DNA from: Claveliimonas ammoniilytica
GTDB taxonomy: Bacteria > Bacillota > Clostridia > Lachnospirales > Lachnospiraceae
DNA: 64,000 nucleotides
Direction of reading: 5' to 3'
NCBI RefSeq assembly: GCF_025567415.1
Contig: NZ_JAOQJV010000012.1
Span: 16,940-80,939, forward strand
Shown here in pieces: positions 51,886-60,784 of the stretch (position 1 is the first letter of the stretch; every line of letters starts with the position of its first letter). Both the position numbers and the translations under genes were made by a program. The notes below the pieces were generated by a model. The model searched no databases. It worked only from the letters and a program-made list of their open reading frames with translations, and was not told where the DNA came from.

Positions 51886-52830
51886 ATGGCACAACACGCA
51901 ATTTTGCGATTTGAGAAGCACAAGGGCCACCCGGCGGGGCCGCTGGAAGCCCACCATGAACGGAAAAAGGAGCAGTACGCCAGCAACCCGGACATTGACA
52001 CCAGCCGGAGCAAGTACAATTTCCACATCGTCAAGCCGGATGGCCGCTACTACCATTTCATTCAGAGCCGCATCGAGCAGGCCAGATGCCGCACCCGCAA
52101 GGACAGCACTCGGTTTGTGGACACGCTGATTACCGCCAGCCCGGAGTTTTTCAAGGGCAAGTCCCCAAAGGAGATAGCGGCCTACTTCCAGAGGGCGGCG
52201 GACTTCCTCATTGACCGGGTGGGCCGGGAGAACATCGTTTCGGCTATGGTACACATGGATGAAAAAACGCCCCATCTGCACTTGGTCTTTGTGCCGCTGA
52301 CAAAGGACAACCGCCTGTGCGCCAAAGAAATTATCGGCAACCGGGCCAATCTGACGAAGTGGCAGGACGATTTTCACGCCTGTATGGTGGAGCAGTACCC
52401 CGACCTGGAGCGTGGGGAAAGCGCCAGCAAGACGGGCCGGAAGCATATCCCCACCCGGCTGTTCAAACAGGCGGTCAACCTCTCCAAACAGGCGAGGGCC
52501 ATTGAAGCGGTTCTCTCCGGCATTACCCCGCTGAACGCCGGAAAGAAGAAAGAGGAAGCCCTCTCCATGCTGAAAAAGTGGTTTCCGCAGATGGAGAACT
52601 TCTCCGGGCAACTGAAAAAATACAAGGTCACAATCAATGACTTGTTAGCGGAAAATGAAAAGCTGGAAGTCAGGGCAAAGGCCAGCGAAAAAGGCAAGAT
52701 GAATGACACGATGGAACGGGCGAAGTTAAAAAGCGAACTGGACGATATGCGGCGGCTGGTTGACCGTATCCCGCCGGAGATTTTAGCGGAACTGAAACGG
52801 CAACAGCGGCAGCATGGAAAGGAAAGGTGA
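51886..52830 (+). CDS. MobV-family relaxase
   Basis: 314 residues. N-terminal RFEKHKGHPAGPLEAHHERK and the metal-binding histidine motif HMDEKTPHLHLVFVPL (about 125-140) are diagnostic of the MobV/Pre family that cuts pMV158-like origins of transfer. The C-terminal 100 residues form a coiled coil. The matching origin lies at 47302-47332. ATG 51886 follows AAAGGAG. The protein would nick oriT and lead the DNA into a recipient, using the conjugation machinery of another element. Confidence 0.88.
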   Translation: MAQHAILRFEKHKGHPAGPLEAHHERKKEQYASNPDIDTSRSKYNFHIVKPDGRYYHFIQSRIEQARCRTRKDSTRFVDTLITASPEFFKGKSPKEIAAYFQRAADFLIDRVGRENIVSAMVHMDEKTPHLHLVFVPLTKDNRLCAKEIIGNRANLTKWQDDFHACMVEQYPDLERGESASKTGRKHIPTRLFKQAVNLSKQARAIEAVLSGITPLNAGKKKEEALSMLKKWFPQMENFSGQLKKYKVTINDLLAENEKLEVRAKASEKGKMNDTMERAKLKSELDDMRRLVDRIPPEILAELKRQQRQHGKER

Positions 52831-53026
52831 TCTTATAAGTAATATCAGATACAAAAAGGAAATCGAAATCGTGACTTTTCAGGGAAAGGAAATCACACTG
52901 GAAAATCTCTCCCCGGTGTTCACGCCGGAACAGGAAGCAGCCAAACGCCGGGAACTGGAACAGCAGCTTTATGAGGTGTTCCGCAAGTACGCCGACAAGC
53001 GGGAGAGTGAGGAAGCCGGGACATAA
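52814..53026 (+). CDS. Small transposon protein of unknown function
   Basis: 70 residues, overlapping the end of mobV by 17 bases. It reads IRYKKEIEIVTFQGKEITLENLSPVF then a helical, charged end with VFRKYADKR. The start is uncertain since ATG 52814 lacks a clear site and GGAAAGGTGATC lies before a non-standard alternative. Proteins of this size recur after mobV in related elements, though none has a known role to my knowledge. Confidence 0.45.
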   Translation: MERKGDLISNIRYKKEIEIVTFQGKEITLENLSPVFTPEQEAAKRRELEQQLYEVFRKYADKRESEEAGT

Positions 53027-53054
53027 GGTTTTCCAAACCCATCATTGATTTGCG

Positions 53055-53101
53055 GGGCTGCTGGCGGTATAATAGAACTGTCAGCAGCTCCGTTTCTTTT
53101 T
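53055..53101 (+). terminator. Terminator between the mobV unit and the recombinase gene
   Basis: GGGCTGCTG pairs with CAGCAGCTC around a long loop that contains TATAAT, followed by CGTTTCTTTTTT. The -10-like box in the loop may belong to a promoter for the recombinase. Confidence 0.6.
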
Positions 53102-53120
53102 TAAGAAAAGGAGCGACAAT

Positions 53121-54632
53121 ATGAACAATCGGATAGACGCAATCTATGCAAGACAATCGGTAGACAAAAAGGACAGCATTTCCATTGAAAGCCAGATTGA
53201 ATTTTGCAAATACGAGTTGAAAGGCGGTAACTGCAAGGAATACACAGACAAAGGGTACAGCGGCAAGAACACAGACCGTCCGAAGTTTCAAGAACTGGTG
53301 CGGGACATCAAGCGGGGCTTGATTGCAAAGGTCGTGGTTTACAAGCTCGACCGTATCAGCCGTTCCATTCTGGACTTTGCCAACATGATGGAGCTGTTCC
53401 AGCAGTACAATGTGGAGTTTGTGTCCTCTACGGAAAAGTTTGATACCTCCACGCCGATGGGACGGGCCATGCTGAATATCTGTATCGTGTTCGCCCAGCT
53501 TGAACGGGAAACGATACAGAAGCGGGTAACGGACGCTTACTACTCCCGCAGTCAGCGGGGCTTTAAGATGGGCGGGAAAGCCCCTTACGGCTTCCATACG
53601 GAGCCTATCAAGATGGACGGTATCAACACAAAGAAGCTGGTGGTAAACCCGGAGGAAGCGGCCAATATCCGGCTGATGTTTGAGATGTACGCCCAGCCCA
53701 CAACTTCCTACGGGGACATTACCCGGTACTTTGCCGAACAGGGGATTTTGTTCCATGGCAAAGAGCTGATACGCCCCACGCTGGCGCAGATGTTACGCAA
53801 TCCTGTCTATGTGCAGGCAGACCTTGATGTGTACGAATTTTTCAAAAGTCAAGGTACAGTCATTGTCAATGACGTTGCCGATTTTACGGGCATGAACGGC
53901 TGCTATCTGTATCAAGGGCGAGATGTAAAGGCCAGCAAGAAAAACGACTTAAAAGACCAAATGCTGGTACTGGCTCCCCATGAGGGTATCGTCCCCTCCG
54001 ACACCTGGCTGACCTGCCGCAAGAAGCTGATGAACAACATGAAAATCCAGTCTGCCCGGAAAGCCACCCACACATGGCTGGCAGGAAAAATCAAGTGCGG
54101 GAATTGCGGGTATGCTCTTATGAGTATCTACAATCCCTCCGGCAAACAGTATCTCCGCTGCACGAAACGGCTGGACAATAAAAGCTGTCCTGGCTGTGGG
54201 AAAATCATCACTTCGGAACTGGAAGCGGTTGTTTATCAGCAGATGGTAAAGAAGCTGGCAAGCTACAAGACGCTGACAGGAAAAAAGAAAGCGGCAAAGG
54301 CAAACCCGAAAATCACCGCCCTGCAAGTGGAACTTGCCCATGTAGACAGCGAGATTGAAAAGCTGGTGGACAGTCTGACGGGGGCAAACAATGTCCTGTT
54401 CTCCTATGTGAATGTGAAGATAGCGGAACTGGACGGGCGCAAGCAGGAACTTCTGGCAAGGATAGCGGAGTTGACTGTGGAGGCCATCAGCCCGGAACAG
54501 GTCAGCCAGATTTCCGGCTACCTCGATACCTGGGAGAATGTATCTTTTGATGACAAGCGGCGTGTGGTGGATTTGATGATCACCACCATAGCCGCCACAA
54601 GCGACAGCTTGAACATCACATGGAAAATCTGA
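53121..54632 (+). CDS. Large serine recombinase of the transposon
   Basis: 503 residues. N-terminal catalytic domain with Ser in YARQSVDKKDSISIESQ and the signature YKLDRISRS; the region QLERETIQKR ends the domain. A recombinase domain (about 155-270) is followed by a zinc-ribbon (CGNCGYALM and CPGCGK) and a coiled coil. Large serine recombinases of the TnpX/TndX kind excise and insert such elements at dinucleotide cores without duplicating the target. It lies 50 bases from the right inverted repeat. AAAAGGAG precedes ATG 53121. Confidence 0.9.
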   Translation: MNNRIDAIYARQSVDKKDSISIESQIEFCKYELKGGNCKEYTDKGYSGKNTDRPKFQELVRDIKRGLIAKVVVYKLDRISRSILDFANMMELFQQYNVEFVSSTEKFDTSTPMGRAMLNICIVFAQLERETIQKRVTDAYYSRSQRGFKMGGKAPYGFHTEPIKMDGINTKKLVVNPEEAANIRLMFEMYAQPTTSYGDITRYFAEQGILFHGKELIRPTLAQMLRNPVYVQADLDVYEFFKSQGTVIVNDVADFTGMNGCYLYQGRDVKASKKNDLKDQMLVLAPHEGIVPSDTWLTCRKKLMNNMKIQSARKATHTWLAGKIKCGNCGYALMSIYNPSGKQYLRCTKRLDNKSCPGCGKIITSELEAVVYQQMVKKLASYKTLTGKKKAAKANPKITALQVELAHVDSEIEKLVDSLTGANNVLFSYVNVKIAELDGRKQELLARIAELTVEAISPEQVSQISGYLDTWENVSFDDKRRVVDLMITTIAATSDSLNITWKI

Positions 54633-54665
54633 CTGGCGGCACCCCTCCCGTCAGATACCTACCCT

Positions 54666-54685
54666 GTGTAGTCCCTTGTAAACTG
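54666..54685 (-). repeat. Right terminal inverted repeat of the transposon
   Basis: GTGTAGTCCCTTGTAAACTG is the reverse complement of the left repeat except for one base. It ends six bases before the in-frame continuation of the broken zinc-ribbon gene. Confidence 0.8.
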
Positions 54686-54690
54686 TACTT

Positions 54691-54864
54691 TATCGTACTC
54701 CAAAAAATAAATTTACGATTAGAACCGACGTGAAGGATCAGTCGATGACGGATATGCTTTGGAAATATTATGGATATCAGACGTTAGACGATTTGTATAA
54801 AAATGTAGTAACAGCAAATGAATCTGATTATAATCATGACGATAATGTAGATGCATCAAAATAG
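54691..54864 (+). pseudogene. 3' remainder of the zinc-ribbon membrane protein gene
   Basis: 57 codons beginning TAT-CGT-ACT and reading YRTPKNKFTIRTDVKDQ through LDDLYKNVV to a stop at 54862-54864. There is no start codon with a ribosome-binding site. The segment joins in frame to 45970-47163 and its ending resembles that of other zinc-ribbon membrane proteins, so it is the displaced C-terminus. It is probably not translated now. Confidence 0.75.
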
Positions 54865-54866
54865 GA

Positions 54867-55367
54867 TTAAGCACTGATAAACAGTGGTATCTCCGGTGGA
54901 AAACAAGTAAAAAGGAATAATAAAAGGGTACTTCCGGTCCACCATAAAAAGATCGTGAGTATGGAAGTGCCATGGAACAGTCTCTCTGTGTTTGCGGAGA
55001 GGCTGTATGTGATTATAACGCCAAGATAATACAGAAGAATGTCAATCAGCACGAAAGACTTGCCGATGGCGCCGCTGTATCCATAGAAAAGCATGATAAT
55101 GAAAAGCATACCGCACCAGACAGCGAACAGTCTGGAACCGAAGAAGCGAGCCCTGTCCGGCCTGCGGATGATATATTCGATCAAAGACAGCAATAGAAAT
55201 GGGAAGAAGAGCAGTTTCATGTGCTCCCAGACAGATTCGTTGACAGGAGTGAAAAGAGCGATGACAGGATTCTTGCCAGACCAGTCATAGAGAAAATGAT
55301 TCAGCGTACCAAGGATCATCGTGACGATCATATATGGGAAAGACTGGCGTGGAATAATGCGGATCAT
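54867..55367 (-). CDS. DUF6512-type integral membrane protein
   Basis: 166 residues with about five membrane helices. The ALFTPVNESVWEHMKLLFFPF stretch is the recognisable DUF6512 pattern. Function unknown. CAGGAGG precedes the start. It converges on the broken zinc-ribbon gene with only two bases between the stop codons. Confidence 0.75.
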   Translation of the reverse strand: MIRIIPRQSFPYMIVTMILGTLNHFLYDWSGKNPVIALFTPVNESVWEHMKLLFFPFLLLSLIEYIIRRPDRARFFGSRLFAVWCGMLFIIMLFYGYSGAIGKSFVLIDILLYYLGVIITYSLSANTERLFHGTSILTIFLWWTGSTLLLFLFTCFPPEIPLFISA

Positions 55368-55520
55368 AAAAACCTCCTGGATATGTAGCTATAGAGTATA
55401 TATATTCGGCGGAAAGGAGGAATATGAATAACAATTAGAAGACAAAGTACGGGAAATCATCTGTTTTTTACCTTGAAAAACTACCCCGACAAATTTTTTG
55501 AAAAAATTTCAAAAAAGTAC

Positions 55521-55549
55521 TTGCTTTTTTTGGAAAGTTACTCTATAAT
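55521..55549 (+). promoter_or_regulatory. Promoter of the tRNA-Lys gene
   Basis: TTGCTT (55521-55526) and TATAAT (55544-55549) are spaced 17 bases, about 35 bases upstream of the tRNA. Confidence 0.65.
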
Positions 55550-55585
55550 AAATCTTGCGTTCGCGAGGAACGGAAAACGAAATAA

Positions 55586-55658
55586 GCGCGATTAGCTCAG
55601 CTGGCAGAGCACCTGACTCTTAATCAGGGTGTCCAGGGTTCGAACCCCTGATCGCGCA
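55586..55658 (+). tRNA. tRNA-Lys (anticodon CUU)
   Basis: A full cloverleaf of 73 bases. The acceptor stem GCGCGAT pairs with ATCGCGC, the D-arm contains AGCTCAGCTGGCAGAGC, the anticodon stem CCTGA/TCAGG encloses the loop CTCTTAA with anticodon CTT, and the T-arm CAGGGTTCGAACCCCTG is standard. Discriminator base A. CCA is not encoded. A promoter precedes and a terminator follows. Confidence 0.95.
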
Positions 55659-55661
55659 TTT

Positions 55662-55711
55662 AAAAATCACTGTTTTTGCAGACATGGAGCTGCGGGGGCG
55701 GTGATTTTTTT
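55662..55711 (+). terminator. Terminator of the tRNA-Lys transcript
   Basis: AAAAATCAC pairs with GTGATTTTTT around an inner GC-rich arm, followed by seven T residues. Confidence 0.7.
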
Positions 55712-55805
55712 GTGCAATAAGCCGCAATGTAGAAATCGTGCTTACACGATTTTCTAAATAGGATAAGGTACTATGAAAAATGAAAGAACATAAGAGGATG
55801 ATAAC

Positions 55806-56090
55806 ATGAATATAGTAAATGAATACGGAATTATCGGAATATACTACATCTGCGTAAATGTCATAGCGTTTATCTTATATGGCCTGGATAAAAAATATGC
55901 CAGGGAGGGCAGATGGAGAATCCCAGAGAAGACACTGCTGGGCATTGCGTTGATCGGTGGGGCAGCAGGTGCCTGGATCGGGATGCAGACTTTCAGGCAC
56001 AAGACAAAGCACATGTCATTCCGGATGCTGGTGCCGTTGTTTGCAGTGGTGCATATGTGGATGATAGTAAGATATACGAATCTGATATAA
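55806..56090 (+). CDS. DUF1294 membrane protein
   Basis: 94 residues with about three membrane helices. The conserved LYGLDKKYAREGRWRIPEKTLLG and WIGMQTFRHKTKH segments identify DUF1294. Function unknown. It is followed by a 33-bp tandem repeat and then topB. A site resembling GAGGATGATAAC precedes ATG 55806. Confidence 0.82.
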   Translation: MNIVNEYGIIGIYYICVNVIAFILYGLDKKYAREGRWRIPEKTLLGIALIGGAAGAWIGMQTFRHKTKHMSFRMLVPLFAVVHMWMIVRYTNLI

Positions 56091-56092
56091 TA

Positions 56093-56224
56093 GTCACTAA
56101 ATCATGAAATAGTGCTTGTTATATAAAAACTCGCTCATGAAATAGTGACAAGCATGCGAAAATTCGCTCATAAAATGGTGGTGAAATGAGGAAAATTCGC
56201 TCATGAAATTGTAATTAGCAGGAG
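56093..56224. repeat. 33-bp tandem repeat upstream of topB
   Basis: Four units start at 56093, 56126, 56159 and 56192, exactly 33 bases apart. The most conserved part is AAAATTCGCTCATGAAAT; the first unit is degenerate at its start. The last unit merges with the ribosome-binding site of topB (GGAGG at 56221-56225). The array fills the whole gap between the DUF1294 gene and topB. Confidence 0.75.
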
Positions 56225-56231
56225 GATATTT

Positions 56232-58454
56232 ATGAAATCACTTGTTTTAGCAGAGAAACCTTCGGTAGCCCGTGATATTGCGCGGGTGCTGAAATGCAAT
56301 AAAAATATTCCGGGTGCCATTGAGGGCAGTCAGTATATTGTGACCTGGGCACTGGGACATCTGGTAACACTGGCAGATCCGGAAGAATATGATAAGAAAT
56401 TTAAAGAATGGAATATGTCGTATCTGCCGATGATGCCGGAAAAATGGGAATTAGTTGTAATTCGTCAGACAGCAAAGCAGTATCGGAATGTGAAGTCCCA
56501 GCTGTTCCGAAAGGATGTATCGGAGATTATCATTGCAACGGATGCCGGTCGGGAAGGCGAGCTAGTTGCCAGATGGATCCTGGATAAATCCGGTTGTCAC
56601 AAGCCGATTAAGAGATTGTGGATATCTTCGGTAACAGACAAGGCGATTCGTGAAGGATTTGAACATCTGAAAGATGGCAGACAGTACAATGCACTGTATC
56701 ATGCGGCAAAGAGCCGTGCAGAAGCAGACTGGCTGGTGGGAATCAATGCAACCCGTGCACTGACCTGCAAGTATAACGCGCAGTTATCCTGTGGTCGTGT
56801 GCAGACCCCGACACTGGCGATGATCGCGCGCAGGGAAGAAGAAATCCGTGCATTTAAGCCGGAAGATTATTATGGCTTACAGTGTATGGCAGGAGGCGTG
56901 AAATGGACCTGGCAGAATGCAAAGACCGGAAGCCTCAGGTCATTTAAGAAGGAAGTTATTGATCAGATAGAAAAGAGCATTAAGGGGCAGAAACTGGTCA
57001 TTACAGATGTGCAGAAGCAGGCAAAGAAGAAGTCGTCTCCGGGTCTTTATGATCTGACGGAACTTCAGAGAGATGCCAATAAGCGGTATGGATTCTCGGC
57101 GAAGGAGACGCTTAATATCATGCAGCGTCTGTATGAGCATCATAAGGTATTGACGTATCCAAGAACCGATTCCAGATATATCGGTTCGGATATTGTGCCA
57201 ACCATCAAAGAACGGCTAAAAGCCTGCAATATCGGACCGTATAAAGCATATATTCCAGCACTTTTGAAGGCACCGATCTGTACAAGCAAAGCATTTGTGG
57301 ATGATAAGAAGGTCAGTGATCACCATGCGATCATTCCGACGGAAGAATACGTACAATTAGATCACATGAGTAATGAAGAACGGAAGATTTACGATCTGGT
57401 AGTACGCCGTTTTATCGGTGTACTGTATCCGGCATATGAGTATGAACAGACGACGATGAAAGCTACTGTGCAAATATCTGCGAAGCCATCTGTGGCTACC
57501 GCGGTATTTGGGGCGAAAGGGCAGGTTGTATTGAAAGAAGGCTGGAAAGCGGTCTATGACAATATGTCTCTGGATGAGGAAGAAGATGATAAAAGCGGGG
57601 ATCAGCTGAGATTAGCAGGACAGCAGCTTCCGACACTGAAAAAAGGTCAGGAAGTAGATATTTCCCAAATTATGCGGTCGCAGGGAAAGACGAAGCCACC
57701 GGCAAGATTTACCGAGGCAACCCTGCTGAGTGCGATGGAGAATCCGGTCCGTTATATGGAGTCTGATAATGTCAAAGAGCGGAAAACACTGGGCGAAACA
57801 GGCGGTCTTGGAACAGTAGCAACCCGAGCAGACATTATCGAAAAGCTATTCCATACGTTTCTGATAGAAAAGAATGGTAATGAGATCCGGATCACATCAA
57901 AGGGAAAACAACTGCTAGAATTAGTGCCGGAAGACCTGAAGAAACCGGAACTGACAGCCAGATGGGAAATGCAGTTGTCGGACATTGCCGCTGGAAATGG
58001 GAAAGAAAAGACATTTCTTCATGAGATCAAAGATTACACAAAAGACTTGATTCAGGAGATTAAGCAGGCAGATGGAACTTTCCGTCACGATAATCTGACG
58101 AACAGCAAATGTCCGCGCTGCGGGAAGAGGATGCTGGCAGTTAAAGGTAAGAATGCGAGGCTTCTGGTGTGCCAGGACAGAGAATGTGGTTATAAAGAGA
58201 CGGTAGCAAGAACCAGCAATGCGAGATGTCCAAACTGTCATAAAAAGATGGAATTGATCAAGAAAGGCGATGCAGAGACATTTGTGTGCACATGTGGATA
58301 TAAGGAAAAGCTGGAGGCATTTAAGGCGAGAAGAGCCAAAGAAGGTGCAGGCGTGTCCAAAAAAGATGTGCAGAAGTATCTGAAAAAGCAGAAAGAGGAA
58401 CCGGTGAACAATGCATTTGCACAGGCACTGGCGGGGATAAAACTGGATGAATAA
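56232..58454 (+). CDS. topB: DNA topoisomerase III
   Basis: 740 residues. A TOPRIM domain at the start (LVLAEKPSVARDIARVL, ATDAGREGELVARWI) holds the metal site and the catalytic tyrosine lies in TYPRTDSRYI. Two C-terminal zinc fingers follow (CPRCGKRM with CQDRECGY, and CPNCHKKM with CTCGY). It relaxes or unlinks DNA by single-strand passage. GCAGGAGG precedes ATG 56232. Copies of this size are found on chromosomes and on integrative elements. Nothing marks this one as part of an element except the repeat array upstream. Confidence 0.9.
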   Translation: MKSLVLAEKPSVARDIARVLKCNKNIPGAIEGSQYIVTWALGHLVTLADPEEYDKKFKEWNMSYLPMMPEKWELVVIRQTAKQYRNVKSQLFRKDVSEIIIATDAGREGELVARWILDKSGCHKPIKRLWISSVTDKAIREGFEHLKDGRQYNALYHAAKSRAEADWLVGINATRALTCKYNAQLSCGRVQTPTLAMIARREEEIRAFKPEDYYGLQCMAGGVKWTWQNAKTGSLRSFKKEVIDQIEKSIKGQKLVITDVQKQAKKKSSPGLYDLTELQRDANKRYGFSAKETLNIMQRLYEHHKVLTYPRTDSRYIGSDIVPTIKERLKACNIGPYKAYIPALLKAPICTSKAFVDDKKVSDHHAIIPTEEYVQLDHMSNEERKIYDLVVRRFIGVLYPAYEYEQTTMKATVQISAKPSVATAVFGAKGQVVLKEGWKAVYDNMSLDEEEDDKSGDQLRLAGQQLPTLKKGQEVDISQIMRSQGKTKPPARFTEATLLSAMENPVRYMESDNVKERKTLGETGGLGTVATRADIIEKLFHTFLIEKNGNEIRITSKGKQLLELVPEDLKKPELTARWEMQLSDIAAGNGKEKTFLHEIKDYTKDLIQEIKQADGTFRHDNLTNSKCPRCGKRMLAVKGKNARLLVCQDRECGYKETVARTSNARCPNCHKKMELIKKGDAETFVCTCGYKEKLEAFKARRAKEGAGVSKKDVQKYLKKQKEEPVNNAFAQALAGIKLDE

Positions 58455-58573
58455 CAGTTGTGTGTATTATTTTGTACCGGCCTCCAACTGTTAGATTTTT
58501 GGCCTGACCTGTGGAGAAAGTACAGAAAGAAAAAAAGCACTTTTTTTAGTACAATTTTTTTGCTAGATTGACA

Positions 58574-58602
58574 TTGAATTTAACAATCTTTCCGACTATA
58601 AT
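58574..58602 (+). promoter_or_regulatory. Promoter of the transporter gene
   Basis: TTGAAT (58574-58579) and TATAAT (58597-58602) with a 17-base spacer, about 45 bases before the ATG. Confidence 0.6.
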
Positions 58603-58648
58603 AGGCATTTGGAAATTGAAAATACAAAGGAAAGAGAGGCAATAAGCT

Positions 58649-60001
58649 ATGGCGGCACAAATTGCGGCTGTCCTGATATTCTTGGTAATGTTTTTACTGA
58701 TTATCATGGACAAGATTGAACGTCATATTATTACTTTGGGATGTGCAGTGGTTACAATGGTTGTTGTATTTGGAATCTGCATGCATAGTATGACAGCATT
58801 GACAGAGACATTGAATGTGGCTCAGATATTTACGAGGGGATTTTGGTACACAGCAGGTGAGGCTTCTGAGAGTTCTGCCGGCATCAACTGGGCAACGATC
58901 ATTTTCGTAGCCGGTATGATGATCATGGTAGAAGGTATGGCAGCAGCGGGATTTTTCAGATGGCTTTGCATGACGATCGCAAAAGCGGTAAAATATAAAG
59001 TGATACCGATCTTTATTACATTCATGTTTATGTCTTCGATACTGGCAATGTTCATTGACAGTATTACAGTTATCCTGTTCCTGGCAGCAGTTACATTGGA
59101 ACTTGCTGATTTGCTGGACTTTGATCCGGTGCCGATGGTTTTGGCAGAGATCTTCTGCGCGAACCTTGGAGGATCAGCAACTATGTGCGGAGATCCGCCG
59201 AACATCATTGTCGGAACATCTCTGCAGCTGACATTTGCAGACTTTATTACCAATACTGGTGTACTGGCTGGTATTTCACTGATTCTGGTAGTAATCTATT
59301 ACTATTTGATTTTCCACAAAGAACTTCGTGTAAAGCGTACTGGAAAAGTAGTAGCAGAATATCCGGATCCGAAGTCAGCGATTACCAATAAGACAAGTTT
59401 TGCAATCAGCACAGTCATTTTTCTGTGTGCAGTTGTACTTCTTGTAACACATGCACAGACAGGACTTACGGTAGCGACGATTGGTCTTGGAATTGCAATC
59501 GTTACACTGATTACATCCGGTAAAAATATAGTGAAGGTGATTAAAGGCGTAGATTATAAGACGCTGTTATTCTTCATTGGACTTTTTGTCGTAGTAGGTG
59601 GTCTGGAGCAGACAAATGTTTTGAAGCTGATCGCCGAATTTATTGGTAGTGTCAGTGGTGGCAACCTGTATGTAATGGTAGCGATTATCATTTGGGTTTC
59701 TGCAATTGCAAGTGCATTTGTAGATAATATCCCATTTGCGGCTACAATGGTTCCTGTTATCCAGAGTCTGGCAGCCCTGAATGGTGTGAATATTTCTACA
59801 CTGGCATGGGGACTTTCCATGGGAACAGATATCGGAGGAAGCGCAACACCAATCGGAGCATCAGCGAATGTAGTAGGTATGTCGGTTATCGCAAAAGAAG
59901 GTCACATCGTTGGATGGGGCAAATACTGCAAGAGTGCAGTTCCGGCAACAATTATCGTAATGGTGGTTGCAACAGTAGGAATCTGGCTCAGATATTGTTA
60001 A
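58649..60001 (+). CDS. ArsB/NhaD-type (citrate transporter-like) ion transporter
   Basis: 450 residues and about eleven membrane helices. Conserved half-repeats include SITVILFLAAVTLELADLL, NLGGSATMCGDPPNIIVG and GTDIGGSATPIGASANVVG, where the GDPPN and GGSATPIGA loops form the ion-binding core of the ArsB/NhaD superfamily. The substrate could be sodium/proton, arsenite or a carboxylate; no arsenic genes are nearby. GAAAGAGAGGC precedes ATG 58649. The cytidylate-kinase-like gene follows 19 bases later and may share its transcript. Confidence 0.85.
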   Translation: MAAQIAAVLIFLVMFLLIIMDKIERHIITLGCAVVTMVVVFGICMHSMTALTETLNVAQIFTRGFWYTAGEASESSAGINWATIIFVAGMMIMVEGMAAAGFFRWLCMTIAKAVKYKVIPIFITFMFMSSILAMFIDSITVILFLAAVTLELADLLDFDPVPMVLAEIFCANLGGSATMCGDPPNIIVGTSLQLTFADFITNTGVLAGISLILVVIYYYLIFHKELRVKRTGKVVAEYPDPKSAITNKTSFAISTVIFLCAVVLLVTHAQTGLTVATIGLGIAIVTLITSGKNIVKVIKGVDYKTLLFFIGLFVVVGGLEQTNVLKLIAEFIGSVSGGNLYVMVAIIIWVSAIASAFVDNIPFAATMVPVIQSLAALNGVNISTLAWGLSMGTDIGGSATPIGASANVVGMSVIAKEGHIVGWGKYCKSAVPATIIVMVVATVGIWLRYC

Positions 60002-60020
60002 TGGAAAGGAATGTGATAGT

Positions 60021-60623
60021 ATGGAACTGAAGAAACAGCTGATTATTTCCATTGGACGTGAGTATGGAAGCGGTGGACATAGGATAGCAGAGGAGCTGGC
60101 AAAACGATTTGGACTGACTTTTTATGATTATCATATGCTCGGCGAGATTGCATTGGACAAGAAAGTGGATGTTAAGACACTGGAAAAATTCGATGAGTTG
60201 CCGAAGATTCCATTTTTCTCTAGAACGGTAAAAGGCTACAGTAATTCTCCACAGGAAAACATTGCTAATCTGCAGTTTGATTTTCTGAGAAAGAAAGCTG
60301 ACGAGGGTGAGTCTTTTGTTATCGTGGGACGATGTGCAGAGACGATTCTGAAAGAGAATCCGAACTTGATCAGTTTCTTCGTATTAGGGGATATGCAGGA
60401 CAAGATTGAACGTACCATGCAGCGTGAAGGTGTATCCAGAGGAGAAGCCGAGGAATTGCTCGCACGTCATGATCGTAAGCGTAAGACGTACCACAATCAT
60501 TACTGTAAGACCAAATGGGGTGACTCCAGAGGATATGATATCAGTATTAACAGCAGCAGACTGGGACTTGATGGCACAGCTGATATGATGGAAGAATATA
60601 TTAAGATGAGATTGTCTTTATAA
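60021..60623 (+). CDS. Cytidylate kinase-like family protein
   Basis: 200 residues. The P-loop region ISIGREYGSGGHRIAEELAKRFG replaces the classic GKS/T pattern, as in the cytidylate kinase-like (Cmk2) proteins. IVGRCAETILKENP and RKRKTYHNHYCKTKWGD match the same family. The substrate is unknown; true cmk is usually elsewhere. It follows the transporter gene closely. A strong terminator ends the unit. Confidence 0.85.
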   Translation: MELKKQLIISIGREYGSGGHRIAEELAKRFGLTFYDYHMLGEIALDKKVDVKTLEKFDELPKIPFFSRTVKGYSNSPQENIANLQFDFLRKKADEGESFVIVGRCAETILKENPNLISFFVLGDMQDKIERTMQREGVSRGEAEELLARHDRKRKTYHNHYCKTKWGDSRGYDISINSSRLGLDGTADMMEEYIKMRLSL

Positions 60624-60631
60624 AATAAGAT

Positions 60632-60686
60632 GCTCCCGTTCAGATGAACAGTTATAAACAGTTTCTCTGAAAGGGAGCGTTTTTTA
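60632..60686 (+). terminator. Terminator after the cytidylate-kinase-like gene
   Basis: GCTCCCGTTCAGA pairs with TCTGAAAGGGAGC around a 21-base loop, followed by six T residues. Confidence 0.85.
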
Positions 60687-60734
60687 TTTTACGGAAAAGA
60701 AATAATTGAACAGGGGACTTTTATGATAATTACC

Positions 60735-60763
60735 TTGAAAATTATCTCGCATAATAGTATAAT
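60735..60763 (+). promoter_or_regulatory. Promoter of the thiW-thiC unit
   Basis: TTGAAA (60735-60740) and TATAAT (60758-60763) with a 17-base spacer, about 20 bases before the TPP riboswitch. Confidence 0.75.
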
Positions 60764-60784
60764 ATAGGATGAATAGAATGATCG

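Larger units (their letters stand above)
47167..54690. mobile_element. Mobilisable transposon with MobV relaxase and large serine recombinase, carrying a Mef-like efflux gene
   Basis: About 7.5 kb of GC-richer DNA bounded by 20-bp inverted repeats (47169-47188 and 54666-54685, 19 of 20 matching). It carries oriT, an efflux gene, a repressor, a small unknown gene, a cysteine-rich VLP gene, repA, mobV, a small gene and a serine recombinase. The zinc-ribbon gene reads through when the block is removed, so the boundaries are near 47165 and 54691; the exact crossover bases cannot be fixed because a TTA-like sequence is shared. The set resembles Tn4451/Tn1549-type clostridial mobilisable units. It cannot transfer itself, as no conjugation genes are seen. 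Confidence 0.85.

Noticed and set aside
56093..56224. CRISPR array
   Set aside because: The 33-bp units follow each other with only graded similarity and no unique spacers; no cas genes are near.
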